A stretch of 64,000 bases of DNA from an uncultured Alphaproteobacteria bacterium (GCA_944392795.1 CALXXX010000027.1:28854-92853), one strand, 5' to 3'; counted from the stretch's first letter, positions 36,255 to 47,024 are shown. The notes: a model not told the origin generated them from the letters alone. Made by a program: numbers and translations.

Positions 36255-36683
36255 ATGCTAAAGAAAATTCGTCCTTGGATTGGAATTTTATTATTTATCT
36301 CTTTGATGTTATTCGGAACAATCGTTGTTTTTATTTCTTTAGCGGCAAGTTTAATTTTCCCTATTTTATGGCTGATTTTTACTGCATTACATGTTTTAAA
36401 ACCACTTAACAAAACATTGACCTATTTTTGGAATGGAGCACGGTTTTCTATGTGGATTTACTTTGCCAGTTTCTTTTTGTTTCTTGCTTGGACGCCCAGC
36501 TGGATGAAACGCTTGAGTCTTTTTTTGGAAAATAAGTCCTTGTTCACTATATTCGAAGCCGGTTCTTATATGTATGGACGCATTTTTATTGCTTTTTTAT
36601 TGGCGCTAATTTGTTTAGCTGTCTTTTTTGTTGCTTATCAGGTTGATAAACGACGCACGCTCAAGACGGTAAAAGACTTTTAA
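36255..36683 (+). CDS. Membrane protein downstream of hydrolase-like lipoprotein
   Basis: The 142-residue protein has three or four membrane segments (about 10-32, 35-50, 68-85, 108-130) and a basic tail ([13 protein letters not shown]). It begins directly after the stop codon of the lipoprotein gene, so they are co-translated. It overlaps the 3' end of convergent mutS by 23 bp. No family recognised. Confidence 0.65.
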   Translation: MLKKIRPWIGILLFISLMLFGTIVVFISLAASLIFPILWLIFTALHVLKPLNKTLTYFWNGARFSMWIYFASFFLFLAWTPSWMKRLSLFLENKSLFTIFEAGSYMYGRIFIAFLLALICLAVFFVAYQVDKRRTLKTVKDF

Positions 36684-39288
36684 GCTTATAAATCGCATCC
36701 AGTGCTTCACGAGGCGTCATACTGTCAGGATTCAAAAAAACAAGCTCTTTTTCGACAGGACTTTGTTTTGGCTCTTTTTCATGCGCTAAAGCTTGTTCAA
36801 ACAAAGGTAATTCTTCCATAACAGCACGCGTTTTTGTCTTTTCATTTTCCAAAGAGCTCAATATTTTTTCGGCTCGTTGTATCACAACGCGCGGCAACCC
36901 TGCTAATTTAGCAACATGAATACCGTAAGACTTATCGACGGCTCCGTCTGCCACCGTATGCAGAAAAACAACTTCATCATTCCATTCTTTTGTTTTCATG
37001 GTATGTAAAGACAAACCGGATAAATTGTCTTTCAAAGCCGCCAACTCATGATAGTGCGTTGCAAAAATAGCTCGACACTTATTACGATCATGTAAATACT
37101 CAACAACAGCCCATGCTATAGATAAGCCATCAAAAGTTGCTGTTCCGCGTCCGATTTCATCCAAAATAACTAATGATTTTTCTGTCGCACAATTAAGGAT
37201 TGTCGCTGTTTCTACCATTTCTACCATAAAAGTCGATTGTCCGCGCGCTAAATCATCCGAAGCGCCGACACGAGAAAACACTTTATCAACAATCCCGATA
37301 TGTGCCTTTACTGCCGGGACAAAAGAACCCATCTGAGCCATAATGGCAATAAGCGCGTTTTGTCTTAAAAAAGTACTCTTACCCGCCATATTAGGTCCGG
37401 TTAACAGCCACAATCTTCCTTTTTCTTCCGATAAATTACAATCGTTAGCCGCAAATGTTTGATGCTGACGTATTAAAGATTCTTCTACAACCGGATGACG
37501 TCCCTTTGTAATATCAAAAGTCAAACTATTATCCACAACAGGACGACAGTATCCTTTTTGAACAGCTAATTCAGCTAAAGCACTCATCACATCAAACATG
37601 GCAAAAGCATGTGCCGCTGTTAATATAGAATCTTTATGCTCTAAAACAGAAGCGCGCATTTTATTAAATAAATCTAATTCCATCGCTAAAATTTTCTCAT
37701 TAGCGCCCCGCATTTTTTCTTCTAATTCTGTTAACTCGACTGTTGTAAAACGAACAGCATTTAACATTGTTTGACGATGAATGAAACCCAATTCTTTATC
37801 ATTTAACAGCGGACCGGCGTGTTTGGACGGAACCTCGATAAAATAACCTAACATATTATTATAGGTAATTTTTAGATTTTGAATACCTGTCTGTTTCACA
37901 TATTTAAATTGATAATCTGCCAACACTTTACGAGAACGATCTCGAATGTCTCGTAATTCATCTAAGGGCGGCCAATAACCTTGTTCTATAAAGCCACCAT
38001 CGCGGGCTAACAGAGGAACTTCACTCAACAAAGCCCTGTCTAAAAAATCCACCAAATCATCATGTACGCCTAATTCGTCTTTTAATAAAGCCAATGAATC
38101 CGGCAAGAGACAACGAATTAACGCATTTTTCATTTGAGGAACAAGTTTTAACCCTTCTCGTAAAGCCAGTAAATCCCTTGGTCCGCCTCTATCAACAGAC
38201 AATCTGAAAAAAGCGCGTTCCATATCCGGTAACTCTGTTAAAATAGAACGAATTTTCCCGCGGATGTCAAAATCTTCAAAGAAAAACGAAACACAATCCA
38301 AACGAGCGTTAATCGCCTCTACATTTGTTAATGGCGCTCGAAGATATGTAGAAAACAAACGACTACCAGCCGGAGTAACTGTTTTATCCATAACAGCCAA
38401 TAGACTTTTACCCCCTCGCTCCATAGAACTGGATTTTAAAAGCTCTAAACTTTTCAAAGTGACGGGATCAATTTCCATACGCGTATCTCGCGTCAACCGT
38501 TCCGGCGTTTTAAAAGTCGGCATTGCACCTTTTTGTGTTAACAAGATATAATCTAATAAAACACCTCCCGCAACGATTTCCGGCTTAGAAAAAGAACCAA
38601 AAACAGACATTGTCTGAACGCCAAAAACTTCTTGTAATCGCTCCCGTGCATTTTGTTCATTAAAGCGCTCATTTGGTAAAATCGTTAAACGCTCTTCATA
38701 TTCTTGTATTATCTTTTGAAATTCCGGTCGATCTGCTAAAAATTGAGGCAAAATAATTTCCGCCGCATCAATTCGTGCTAAAGCACCCACAAATAATTCA
38801 ACCGGAACGGCTTCCGCAAAAATATCCCCTGTAGACATATCTGCCCACATCATGCCGATATCGGCTCCGTCATTCACCGCAACCAATAAGTAATTATATT
38901 GTCGAGAAGATAATAAAATCTCTTCCGTCAATGTACCGGGCGTCACTAATCGAACAACATCACGTTTAACAGTTCGTCCGGCTTTTTTTGCCTCTTCCGG
39001 AGATTCCAGCTGTTCACAAATCGCAACTTTATACCCTGCCTTTACAAGGCGCGCCAGATATCCTTCATAAGCATGAAACGGAACACCACACATAGGAATA
39101 TCTTCGCCCTTATGCCTTCCTCTTTTCGTCAGAGTAATGTCTAATACGCGAGAAGCCGTCACAGCATCATCAAAAAAAAGTTCGTAAAAATCTCCCATAC
39201 GATAAAACAGCAGATAATCCGGATATGCTGCTTTTGTTTGAATATATTGTTGCATCATCGGGGTGACGCGGTCTTCTTTCTTTTCCAT
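36661..39288 (-). CDS. mutS: DNA mismatch repair protein MutS
   Basis: MutS recognises mismatches and short insertion/deletion loops, including those from replication slippage. The 875-residue protein has the mismatch-binding domain with the Phe-x-Glu motif ([17 protein letters not shown]), the clamp/lever helices, Walker [28 protein letters not shown] and Walker [11 protein letters not shown]. It appears intact. This matters for the poly-C loci in this window, whose switching rate would depend on mismatch repair. Confidence 0.97.
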   Translation of the reverse strand: MEKKEDRVTPMMQQYIQTKAAYPDYLLFYRMGDFYELFFDDAVTASRVLDITLTKRGRHKGEDIPMCGVPFHAYEGYLARLVKAGYKVAICEQLESPEEAKKAGRTVKRDVVRLVTPGTLTEEILLSSRQYNYLLVAVNDGADIGMMWADMSTGDIFAEAVPVELFVGALARIDAAEIILPQFLADRPEFQKIIQEYEERLTILPNERFNEQNARERLQEVFGVQTMSVFGSFSKPEIVAGGVLLDYILLTQKGAMPTFKTPERLTRDTRMEIDPVTLKSLELLKSSSMERGGKSLLAVMDKTVTPAGSRLFSTYLRAPLTNVEAINARLDCVSFFFEDFDIRGKIRSILTELPDMERAFFRLSVDRGGPRDLLALREGLKLVPQMKNALIRCLLPDSLALLKDELGVHDDLVDFLDRALLSEVPLLARDGGFIEQGYWPPLDELRDIRDRSRKVLADYQFKYVKQTGIQNLKITYNNMLGYFIEVPSKHAGPLLNDKELGFIHRQTMLNAVRFTTVELTELEEKMRGANEKILAMELDLFNKMRASVLEHKDSILTAAHAFAMFDVMSALAELAVQKGYCRPVVDNSLTFDITKGRHPVVEESLIRQHQTFAANDCNLSEEKGRLWLLTGPNMAGKSTFLRQNALIAIMAQMGSFVPAVKAHIGIVDKVFSRVGASDDLARGQSTFMVEMVETATILNCATEKSLVILDEIGRGTATFDGLSIAWAVVEYLHDRNKCRAIFATHYHELAALKDNLSGLSLHTMKTKEWNDEVVFLHTVADGAVDKSYGIHVAKLAGLPRVVIQRAEKILSSLENEKTKTRAVMEELPLFEQALAHEKEPKQSPVEKELVFLNPDSMTPREALDAIYKLKSLLPS

Positions 39289-39423
39289 TGCGTTCTACTT
39301 TATTTTCCTTTAAACTAACTCACATACAGCGTTTTAGCAGGTGTCTTTTTTCAGGAACATCCTGGCTTTTTCCCGATTATATATTTATTTTTGGGAGTTT
39401 GGCAAGAAAGAGTATATAAGTTT

Positions 39424-40839
39424 ATGCGTAAAAAAGAAACAAAAAAAGAACAAAATAACAATAAACCTATTTTTCACTCCATTGATCGTGTGCTTTTGCT
39501 TTGCTTTCCAATGGCCCTTACCATCCTCATTTTAATGTTGTTCGGCCAAATTTCTCCTTTAGCTGGCTTTATCGGATTTTTACTGGCTTTTGGATTGATG
39601 TTTATACTTGCTCTTCCTTTTTTACATGAACTGGATATCTTAATTTATTACTTAAAACAAGAAGCTCAAGGTCGAACAGATATTGAAACGCCTCGTTTTG
39701 CCAAAAGCCGACGTGAAGCTTTTAAAATCGCTGAATCTTTTAACGAAATTAAAATGAGCTGGCTAATCAAAAACAAAGTATTAGAAGCGCAGAGCTTATC
39801 AGACAGCGCTATTTTAGAAGAATTACCTGACCCACTTTTACAGCTCAATGAGATGGGAGATATTGTAACGGCAAATCTGGCCGCTCGACAACTCTTAGGG
39901 GGCGGAATTACATTTAAAAGAGTATCTGAAGTTATCAATATTCCTTTATTTTTATCAGCTTTTCATAAAGTCGCCGTTGAAAACAGCCCTAATGAAACTG
40001 TTGAATTTTCTGCCCGATTTAAAAACAAACAAGGTGTCTACAAAGTTCGTTTGCAAAAACTTCCTGCCGCGACAAAAAACGGAGCGAAAATCGTTGCTGT
40101 CTTACACGATGTGACAACTTTTCGTTCTTTTGAAAAAAGTCAAACAGCTTTCTTTGCCAACGCCAGCCATGAATTAAAGACACCCTTATCTGTTTTATCG
40201 GGCTTTATTGAAACATTACAAAGCACGGCAAAAGACGACCCGGTAGCACAAGAAAAATTCCTTAAAATTATGGCGGAACAAACAACGCATATGAGAGAAT
40301 TAGTTGAAGATCTTTTGGCATTATCTCGTATGGGATTAAATACAGATCAGCCTAAAAACGATACGATTTTAATGCCAGAGATTATTCAATCCGTTTTCCA
40401 AACCTTAGCTTTAAAAGCGGAACAAAATGAGCAAAAACTTGTTTTAGAAACGATCCATCTGCCACCGCCCATCAAAGGACGGTCTCCTGAAATTTCTCGC
40501 ATTTTCCAAAATCTCATAGATAATGCGATTAAGTATGGGCGCAAACGAAGCACAATTACGGTACGTATTGAACTTATTTCCAACTTAGATGAGCAAAGTC
40601 AGCCACGGCAGGAAATTTCTATTTCTGTTCACAACACGGGAAAAACGATTGCTGCGGAAGAGATACAACATTTAACAGAGCGCTTTTACAGAAGTCCTCA
40701 AACAAGTCATGTTCCTGGAACAGGTTTAGGTCTTGCGATAGCTTCTGAACTAATTGCTTCTTATGATGGAGCTTTAAAGATAACCAGTCAACCTAGAAAA
40801 GGGACAACTTTTCAAGTTTTACTTCCCGTTTTATTGTAA
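39424..40839 (+). CDS. phoR: PhoR-type sensor histidine kinase
   Basis: The 471-residue inner-membrane kinase has two membrane helices (about 30-70), a PAS-like region (ILEELPDPLLQLNEMGDIV), a HisKA domain with the phospho-acceptor in FFANASHELKTPLSV and an HATPase_c domain (FQNLIDNAIKYGRK, VHNTGKTI, GTGLGLAIASELI). The order matches PhoR, which senses phosphate status through PstSCAB-PhoU. No phoB or pst gene follows in the window, so the assignment rests on architecture. Start: MRKKETKK at 39424; an upstream TTG is less likely. It overlaps the next gene tail-to-tail by 28 bp. Confidence 0.8.
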   Translation: MRKKETKKEQNNNKPIFHSIDRVLLLCFPMALTILILMLFGQISPLAGFIGFLLAFGLMFILALPFLHELDILIYYLKQEAQGRTDIETPRFAKSRREAFKIAESFNEIKMSWLIKNKVLEAQSLSDSAILEELPDPLLQLNEMGDIVTANLAARQLLGGGITFKRVSEVINIPLFLSAFHKVAVENSPNETVEFSARFKNKQGVYKVRLQKLPAATKNGAKIVAVLHDVTTFRSFEKSQTAFFANASHELKTPLSVLSGFIETLQSTAKDDPVAQEKFLKIMAEQTTHMRELVEDLLALSRMGLNTDQPKNDTILMPEIIQSVFQTLALKAEQNEQKLVLETIHLPPPIKGRSPEISRIFQNLIDNAIKYGRKRSTITVRIELISNLDEQSQPRQEISISVHNTGKTIAAEEIQHLTERFYRSPQTSHVPGTGLGLAIASELIASYDGALKITSQPRKGTTFQVLLPVLL

Positions 40840-42977
40840 TTACAATGTAATTCCTTCTTGAAAAAGAATACAGCATAAAAAAGAGAAAAAACAAGACCTA
40901 ACGCCAAAGCTAATCCAATAGATCGTGTTAATGGAAATGTTGTCCATGCTAATAACCCAAAACTAACGGCACTTGTCAAACACGATAAAACAACCGCTAA
41001 TCCGCTGCTTTCTTTTTCAATACAAAAAAGACTATAGTCAACACTAAATCCGATAATCAGAAAAAAAGATAAAAAATGAAAAAATCCAAGCGGAATACCA
41101 ATAAGCCCTAATATTGCAACAACACTTAAAATAGATAATGTCGGCGCTAACATCAAACGAAAAGCTTTTCGTTGATAAAAGGCAAGTAAAAGACTCATTA
41201 AAGCTATCAATGCTATTCCTAAAAGCTTATATGTCTGTTGACGATAATGATTTAATAAATTTGTCAAAGACACGCTCGGCTGAACAACATAAGTTCCTGA
41301 TGCCGGTTTAAAATCAAGAGGAACTGGCGTTATGGAAAATAAACTCTCCTTTCCTTTTCCTAAAAAAGTTTGTGTCATTGCTTTTAAGCTCTGCGGAAGT
41401 TGTTGCAAAGTTAAAAACGGCGTTTCTGGAACTTTAAATGAATCTAAAAGACCCAGTTGCTTTTCTAATTCCAGTTTTTTATAAGTCTTTCTCATCAATT
41501 TCACATTTTCTTTTTGTCGTTGAACAGAAGGAATAAATGCGGACAAAGAAGGACCTGTTAAATGAACTTTTTCCTCCGTTTGAAGTATTTCTTCAATTGT
41601 TTGTCCGGGAACAATCCAAAAAGCTTGTTGCGATTTTAATCCACTCACCTCAAGGAAAAAAGCATCCCGTTTTAATAGCTCTGGCTCTGCCTGATATAAA
41701 GAACGAACATCGTCTTCTAATTGCACGTGAAAAATACCAAAAAGAACAAAAACAAAACAGACAAATATACCGCCTTTTTTAAAAAACAAATGCGTTTTTG
41801 ACATAGCTTTTTCAACAAATCTCTCCCATTTTTCAACAGACGAGCTTTGATCATAAGTTTTTCTCATCAAGGAACTAAATAATAAAGTAAAAAGAAATAC
41901 CCAGCTTAATCCGGCAATAGAAAAAACAGCCATTTGTTTCAGCACTGAAAAAGAGGAGAGAAGCAAAACAGAAAAACTAAGAATTGTTGTTAAATAAGCC
42001 ATGAAAAGCGGTTTGAAGATCGATTTTTTTCCTCTTAAATAAATATGAAAAGTATAATCTATCGACAAACCAATTAATGAAGTTCCAAAAATCAAAGTCA
42101 CTAAATGGGGCTTGTCAAAAAAAAGGGATAAAATACTCCACCCTCCCATAAGACCAACAAAAATACTTCCAATTGCCGGAACGGCTGGACGAATGGAATG
42201 AAAAACACATAACAACAAGAAAACGATAAATAAAAGTCCGATGATACTTAACTGATTTAACTCGATGGCCGTGGCTTGTGCCGCTGATGCTGCATGCACA
42301 GGAGCTCCACTAATATGAAGGCGACCCTGAACAGAAAAATGTTCTACTTGTTCTAAAAATCTTGGCCATTGATTGAATGGAATATGGGTCATATCAATAA
42401 GAACTAAACCAAACAAACGATCTTGATAATGCACAGATAAAAAACCATTCTCCATACGAAATGCCGTATCTGTAAAAGGCAAAGCTTGCCAAAAACGCAA
42501 TAAAAATCCATAAGGATCTATAGATAATGAAACAGGACCTGAAATCGGAGATAGCCACAAATTTAAAGCATCTTCTTGCAAAGAAGCCCAATTTTCTTTT
42601 TCTATTCTTTCACGATCAACCGTTGATATTAACCCGGAACGGTGCTGTGTATAAACTTTCAAAAACTCTTTTAACGCCTGAGAAGAAAAAAGACCTGTTT
42701 GAATATGGGCTTTTGTTGTTTTAATCCAATTTGTTAATTTTTCTATATCTGACCGGACTTGTAACGAATCTGAACCTTCTACTAGAATTTGAAGACGGCC
42801 TGATGTAGAACGTGCAAGATTAAGTAATGCTTCCTCTGCCGGAGTTTCAGGCGCTCCAGCCATGGCCAACAAATCTGTTTCGAACTGAATAGGACGACAT
42901 AAAGTAAAAACCAAAAGGCCCAACCAAATAAATAAAAATATTCCTCGAAACAATCTAACGCTCACAGGAAAGCGCAT
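40812..42977 (-). CDS. MMPL-type exporter of aryl-polyene cluster
   Basis: The 721-residue inner-membrane protein of the RND/MMPL superfamily has twelve membrane segments in two repeats, each with a large periplasmic loop. IGLLFIVFLLLCVFHSIRP and GTSLIGLSIDYTFHIY are in the first half, and LIIGFSVDYSLFCIEKE in the second (G-x-S-[VI]-D-Y, the proton-relay region). MMPL members in aryl-polyene clusters are thought to move the lipid-linked product to the outer membrane. It overlaps the LolA-like gene by 23 bp and ends the minus-strand operon. Confidence 0.88.
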   Translation of the reverse strand: MRFPVSVRLFRGIFLFIWLGLLVFTLCRPIQFETDLLAMAGAPETPAEEALLNLARSTSGRLQILVEGSDSLQVRSDIEKLTNWIKTTKAHIQTGLFSSQALKEFLKVYTQHRSGLISTVDRERIEKENWASLQEDALNLWLSPISGPVSLSIDPYGFLLRFWQALPFTDTAFRMENGFLSVHYQDRLFGLVLIDMTHIPFNQWPRFLEQVEHFSVQGRLHISGAPVHAASAAQATAIELNQLSIIGLLFIVFLLLCVFHSIRPAVPAIGSIFVGLMGGWSILSLFFDKPHLVTLIFGTSLIGLSIDYTFHIYLRGKKSIFKPLFMAYLTTILSFSVLLLSSFSVLKQMAVFSIAGLSWVFLFTLLFSSLMRKTYDQSSSVEKWERFVEKAMSKTHLFFKKGGIFVCFVFVLFGIFHVQLEDDVRSLYQAEPELLKRDAFFLEVSGLKSQQAFWIVPGQTIEEILQTEEKVHLTGPSLSAFIPSVQRQKENVKLMRKTYKKLELEKQLGLLDSFKVPETPFLTLQQLPQSLKAMTQTFLGKGKESLFSITPVPLDFKPASGTYVVQPSVSLTNLLNHYRQQTYKLLGIALIALMSLLLAFYQRKAFRLMLAPTLSILSVVAILGLIGIPLGFFHFLSFFLIIGFSVDYSLFCIEKESSGLAVVLSCLTSAVSFGLLAWTTFPLTRSIGLALALGLVFSLFYAVFFFKKELHCNYNKTGSKT
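40838..40852. terminator. AT-rich palindrome at phoR/exporter convergence
   Basis: AATTACAATGTAATT, identical to the core of the palindrome after the second cysteine-rich gene; it overlaps the phoR stop codon and lies in the end of the convergent exporter gene. Confidence 0.4.
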
Positions 42978-43488
42978 GATTGCCTCCTTTTGTTACATTT
43001 TGAAACTGAATATGAGAAATATCTCCGGAAGCTTCTTTTATAACAACTTCTGACGGACGTTCATCAGACCATTTTAAAGTTAATGTTTGAATAACCGTCT
43101 TTAACGCTTCATCTTGCGGCGTTAATTGCCATTCATCTGCATTTTTTTTCACATGAAAAGCGTTTTGTAAAGAAGTTTCATCTGCCGTTAATGCCGCATT
43201 AAACAAATTATATAATGTTTTAACAATCGGTGCGGCTGTTTCAGGAAAAGGGATCTTTTGTGTTTCTCGAATTTGACAAGCTCCTGTCGACGTTAATAAA
43301 ACGCCGCTTCCCGATGGAGAGGTTGGTTGCCATAAAAAACCAACATTCGACACGGCTTCAAAATAACCTTTTGTCGTTATCGTGATATCCATGTCAACTA
43401 ATGTTTTTTTCTGAATAAAAGAGCCTTGTAAAGATTCTCCCATCGCCGGCAGAGCTAAAAAACAAAAGAAAAATATCCACTTTTTCAT
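42955..43488 (-). CDS. LolA-like periplasmic carrier
   Basis: The 177-residue protein has a signal peptide (MKKWIFFFCFLALPAMG) and a LolA/LppX-type fold pattern: GSFIQKKTLVDMDITITTKG, YFEAVSNVGFLWQPTSPSG, and LKWSDERPSEVVIKEASGD. In aryl-polyene clusters such proteins likely carry the hydrophobic product across the periplasm with the MMPL exporter. It overlaps the thioesterase gene by 4 bp. Confidence 0.8.
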   Translation of the reverse strand: MKKWIFFFCFLALPAMGESLQGSFIQKKTLVDMDITITTKGYFEAVSNVGFLWQPTSPSGSGVLLTSTGACQIRETQKIPFPETAAPIVKTLYNLFNAALTADETSLQNAFHVKKNADEWQLTPQDEALKTVIQTLTLKWSDERPSEVVIKEASGDISHIQFQNVTKGGNHALSCER

Positions 43489-43889
43489 ACTAACCGCCGC
43501 ATCAGCCCTAAAAGCGGTTCTGGCAACTCAAATAAACTTTCTCCGCTTTTTAAACAAACCGCCATTTGTCTTGTTGTTGCCGTCACTAACAAGCGATTTG
43601 TTTCAACAGAACGCACTTCATAAGCAATGTCTAAACAATTTTCACAAGGAATGATACGTGCCGTCACACGAATCAATTCATCAAAATGAGCCGATGCTTT
43701 ATATTTTACAGATAATTGAACAATCGGAAAAGCATAACCGGCTTTTTCCATATCTAAGTAAGTAAACTTTAAAGAGCGCATTAATTCTGCTCGAACCTGC
43801 TCAAAATAACGTGTGTAATTACCATGCCAAACAACACGCATTGAATCAACATCTTGAAATGGAACGTGAAAAGTTAATGAAGCTTCCAT
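43485..43889 (-). CDS. Hotdog-fold acyl-CoA/ACP thioesterase
   Basis: The 134-residue 4-hydroxybenzoyl-CoA thioesterase-type protein has PFQDVDSMRVVWHGNYTRYFE, with the usual Asp (D-x-x-[GV] region), followed by the long hotdog helix. GGAGG sets the start at 43889 inside the end of the glycosyltransferase gene. It likely releases or edits acyl chains in the polyene pathway. Confidence 0.85.
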   Translation of the reverse strand: MEASLTFHVPFQDVDSMRVVWHGNYTRYFEQVRAELMRSLKFTYLDMEKAGYAFPIVQLSVKYKASAHFDELIRVTARIIPCENCLDIAYEVRSVETNRLLVTATTRQMAVCLKSGESLFELPEPLLGLMRRLV

Positions 43890-44584
43890 ACCATCCTCCA
43901 TAAGGAAAGAAAAAACAAACGCGCATGCAAACCGGATAATCGCAAATTATCTGTCCATACTCGAAAGTGAGAAATCCCATTTGCTGGATAAAAAACGCGT
44001 GTTTTCACTGGTAAAATCATAATTTTATGCCACATGGCTTGAACCAAAATTTCAATATCGCCCCCCATGCGTTCTGCTTTCAGTTCATCCAAAAAGGGCT
44101 CTATTTGCCGAAGCGGATAAACACGAAACCCACACATCGCATCACCAAAATGAAATGAATGCGTTTCAACACCAACCCAAAAATTGGTTATCTTACGACC
44201 CCAAACTCTGGACTTCGGCGCTTGTTTATCATAAAGCGGAACGCCATTTATCAACGCTTTTTGATGAGAAAAAGATTCTTTTAAAAATTTGGGAATATCC
44301 TCTGCCGAATGCTGGCCGTCTGCATCTATTTGAAGTGCATGTGTAAAACCTAAAATATGTGCTTCTCTTAATCCGGTTTTTAACGCAGCTCCTTTTCCTC
44401 GGTTTTGTTCATGGCGACGATATAAAAAACCCATTTTAACACAAAAAGCTTGAACTGCTTTACCGTCTGAACTTCCATCATCAATAACGAGTACAGGAAC
44501 ATTCGTTTTCTTTAATTCCGATGAAAATAATTTAAAAGCTGATAAATGATTATATAAAGGAACAAGTAATAATGGTTTAAACAT
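43874..44584 (-). CDS. Family 2 glycosyltransferase of aryl-polyene cluster
   Basis: The 236-residue GT-A enzyme shows LLLVPLYNHLSAF at the nucleotide-sugar site, VLVIDDGSSDGK, NRGKGAALKTG and the metal-binding DADGQH. There is no membrane helix, so it probably acts on the cytoplasmic face of the inner membrane on a lipid or polyene acceptor. It overlaps both neighbours. Confidence 0.87.
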   Translation of the reverse strand: MFKPLLLVPLYNHLSAFKLFSSELKKTNVPVLVIDDGSSDGKAVQAFCVKMGFLYRRHEQNRGKGAALKTGLREAHILGFTHALQIDADGQHSAEDIPKFLKESFSHQKALINGVPLYDKQAPKSRVWGRKITNFWVGVETHSFHFGDAMCGFRVYPLRQIEPFLDELKAERMGGDIEILVQAMWHKIMILPVKTRVFYPANGISHFRVWTDNLRLSGLHARLFFLSLWRMVWKLH

Positions 44585-46256
44585 TTTTCTCTTCCTTTAA
44601 AATGCCTTGAGAACACAAAATACCATCTTTTTCATAACGAAAATGAACGCTATTTTCTAAACGTGTTAAAAAAAGTTGAACTGTCTCATCCGGATAAATC
44701 ATTCGAGAAAATTTTAGTTGAGATATATCAACCGGGATCAATGAACGATGAAAAAAGATTTCAGCAAAATGACGCGCAAAATGGACTTGAACAACACCAG
44801 GAAGCAAAGGAAATCCCGGAAAATGTCCTTCAAAATATAAAGCATCTGATGGAAAAAATACATCTGCTTCAACACTATTTTCCGTTCGATGTCGGCATTC
44901 AATGATTGGTTCGGATAAGGTCGTTTCAAATAAAGATAAAATCGCTTCTTTAACTAATTTTCCCTGTGCATTCACCGGAAGTTCATAAACAATCCGAATT
45001 TTTTTAGGGAAAACAGCCGGTTCAAAAAAAGCAGACATAGCTGCCCTTAAAACTTGAACAAATTTTATTTTACCGTTTTGTTTTAAAAAAGCTTTTCCTT
45101 CTGGCGTTAAAGTTAATACAGCTCCCAATCTGATACGTTCTCCAGGTAAAGCTCTTACATGAGCTGACGATATAAAAGGATGTTCTCCAAAACGATTTTC
45201 CACTTCCGGTAAAGAAATTCGATTTTCTGCAATTTTAACCATTCGATCCGTTCGGCCCAGTAATTCAAAAGTATCAGGACCGTGCCACCGAACGGCATCT
45301 TGCATAACATATTCAGGATACATTGAAAATGCTGATGTAATCACCGGACGATTTTCAGAATCTGTCTTCATTTGAACAGGTTTAAAAATATGCCACAAAG
45401 GACCATCCTCTTGACGACGCCAAGCCACACCTCCGGCTTCGGTACTTCCAAAAACTTCAACCGGAGAAAAACCAAATAAATCTTTCATTTTGGCAGCTGT
45501 TTCCGCTTTTAATAAACTGCCTGATGACATTAACCATTGGCAATTTTTTAAAAATACATAAAGTGTTCCGGCTGCGGCTAATTGATCCATCAAAGAGGGG
45601 GTTGCTAAAAACATAACACTGTCATATTTCTTTTGTTTAGCTATAATGTCCTCAGGAGATAAAATTAAGTCACTGTCAATGGGAACTTGCTGTACTAACG
45701 GAACTAATAACCGACGCAACATACCATACATATGATGCATATGAATTGACGCAATGACAACCGGCCTGGGTGATTGTAAAGGCCATAATTCGGTATGAAA
45801 AACGGCTTCTGTTATTAAACTTTCAAATGTTTTTCGAATGGGTTTAGGTTCATTAGTGCTTCCGGATGTAAAAAAAGTGACAAAGCGTCCTTTTAAATCT
45901 TCCAAAGGAAAATCAGCCGCCGGAGCCGATATAGGAGAAATTGTTTCAAAATCCACCTTTTCGTCCGTCACCAAAATAGAGCATAAAGGACGGACAACTG
46001 ATAACATACCGGATTTAACATGAGGCGGTAAAATCACTTCTTTTCCGGCAACCAACAAACCAAAAAACCATGTTGCAAAACGAACAGGATTTTCTGTATA
46101 AAGTAAAAAAGCTTTTTCTGAACGAGCCGCAAAAAACGCTGCAAATCTTTTAATATCAGAAATAAACTCTTCCCAACTGACCGTTCCGCTATCCCCTAAA
46201 AAAACAGTATCATTTGCCGGTCGAAACCGTGTCAAAATATCTAACCCGTTTGACAC
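44577..46256 (-). CDS. AMP-forming acyl ligase fused to FabA/Z-like dehydratase
   Basis: The 559-residue fusion has an ANL-superfamily ligase first (about 1-440): FFTSGSTNEPKP (P-loop), SLMDQLAAAGT and EVFGSTEAGGVAWR. Then comes a C-terminal hotdog domain (about 455-555) with the dehydratase motif YFEGHFPGFPLLPGV (catalytic His in GHFP). In aryl-polyene pathways the ligase loads an aromatic acid starter on the carrier protein, and an ApeI-type dehydratase forms the conjugated double bonds. Here both sit in one polypeptide. Confidence 0.87.
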   Translation of the reverse strand: MSNGLDILTRFRPANDTVFLGDSGTVSWEEFISDIKRFAAFFAARSEKAFLLYTENPVRFATWFFGLLVAGKEVILPPHVKSGMLSVVRPLCSILVTDEKVDFETISPISAPAADFPLEDLKGRFVTFFTSGSTNEPKPIRKTFESLITEAVFHTELWPLQSPRPVVIASIHMHHMYGMLRRLLVPLVQQVPIDSDLILSPEDIIAKQKKYDSVMFLATPSLMDQLAAAGTLYVFLKNCQWLMSSGSLLKAETAAKMKDLFGFSPVEVFGSTEAGGVAWRRQEDGPLWHIFKPVQMKTDSENRPVITSAFSMYPEYVMQDAVRWHGPDTFELLGRTDRMVKIAENRISLPEVENRFGEHPFISSAHVRALPGERIRLGAVLTLTPEGKAFLKQNGKIKFVQVLRAAMSAFFEPAVFPKKIRIVYELPVNAQGKLVKEAILSLFETTLSEPIIECRHRTENSVEADVFFPSDALYFEGHFPGFPLLPGVVQVHFARHFAEIFFHRSLIPVDISQLKFSRMIYPDETVQLFLTRLENSVHFRYEKDGILCSQGILKEEKNV

Positions 46257-46771
46257 ATTACCCTCCGTCTTATCAAATACTCACCCGCTAACATAAAACC
46301 GATTAAAATATATGACACACATCCGTTAAATACTGTCCACACCCACAATGGACCAAAAACACTTAACAAAGAAAAAAAACTTAATCCACTCATAAAAATC
46401 GCCCACGCAATTGTTGCACGTCGTGCATAAACGTGACCTTTTGTGTCTAAAATATACCCCATTCGTTCCGCAAAAACAGATATTAACGGTTTACTTCTTA
46501 ATGATATTGCAAAAATAAATGCTATCAGACTATTCATCATAACCGGATACCACAAAACACTCATAGTATAACCAGAAATCATCATAAATCCGCCAATAAA
46601 AAAACCAACAAAAGCTAAAAAACGAAAGCCGGGTCTCAAACAAAATAAAAAACCAGCTAAAATTGGCAAAAAGGCAATCCACTTAAAAGAAAAATCCGCT
46701 GTTAAAACAGCGGCAACAGCAAAAGGATACAATACAGCAACAAAAGTACCTATTTTACCCAAATGGGTCAT
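46241..46771 (-). CDS. Polytopic membrane protein of aryl-polyene cluster
   Basis: The 176-residue protein has five or six membrane helices and resembles the COG4648 membrane proteins that recur in aryl-polyene clusters. It includes FCLRPGFRFLAFVGFFIGG and an ERMGYILDTKGHVYARRATI loop. Function is unknown. It overlaps the ligase gene and the carrier-protein gene. Confidence 0.75.
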   Translation of the reverse strand: MTHLGKIGTFVAVLYPFAVAAVLTADFSFKWIAFLPILAGFLFCLRPGFRFLAFVGFFIGGFMMISGYTMSVLWYPVMMNSLIAFIFAISLRSKPLISVFAERMGYILDTKGHVYARRATIAWAIFMSGLSFFSLLSVFGPLWVWTVFNGCVSYILIGFMLAGEYLIRRRVMCQTG

Positions 46772-47022
46772 GCATCATCCCCGTTTACTAATTTATCAAC
46801 AGCCTGAACAACATCTCCTAACGTCCGAATTTGTTTAAAAGAAGAAGGATCTACTTTTTTCCCTGTCAATTGTTGCAACCGAACGATTAAATCAACAGCA
46901 TCGATACTGTCTAAATCCAGCTCTTCAAATAACAACGCTTCGGGTTTAAGCTTGTCTGAAGGACACTCAAAATCTTTTTCTAAAATAGCACAAATTTGTG
47001 AAAAAATTTCTTCTTGCGTCAT
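46768..47022 (-). CDS. Acyl carrier protein (second)
   Basis: Eighty-four residues, with the phosphopantetheine site in ELDLDSIDAVDL (the Ser in LDSID). It is acidic and helical, as carrier proteins are. ATGA overlap with the next gene. One of two dedicated carriers for polyene elongation. Confidence 0.9.
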   Translation of the reverse strand: MTQEEIFSQICAILEKDFECPSDKLKPEALLFEELDLDSIDAVDLIVRLQQLTGKKVDPSSFKQIRTLGDVVQAVDKLVNGDDA

Positions 47023-47024
47023 AA

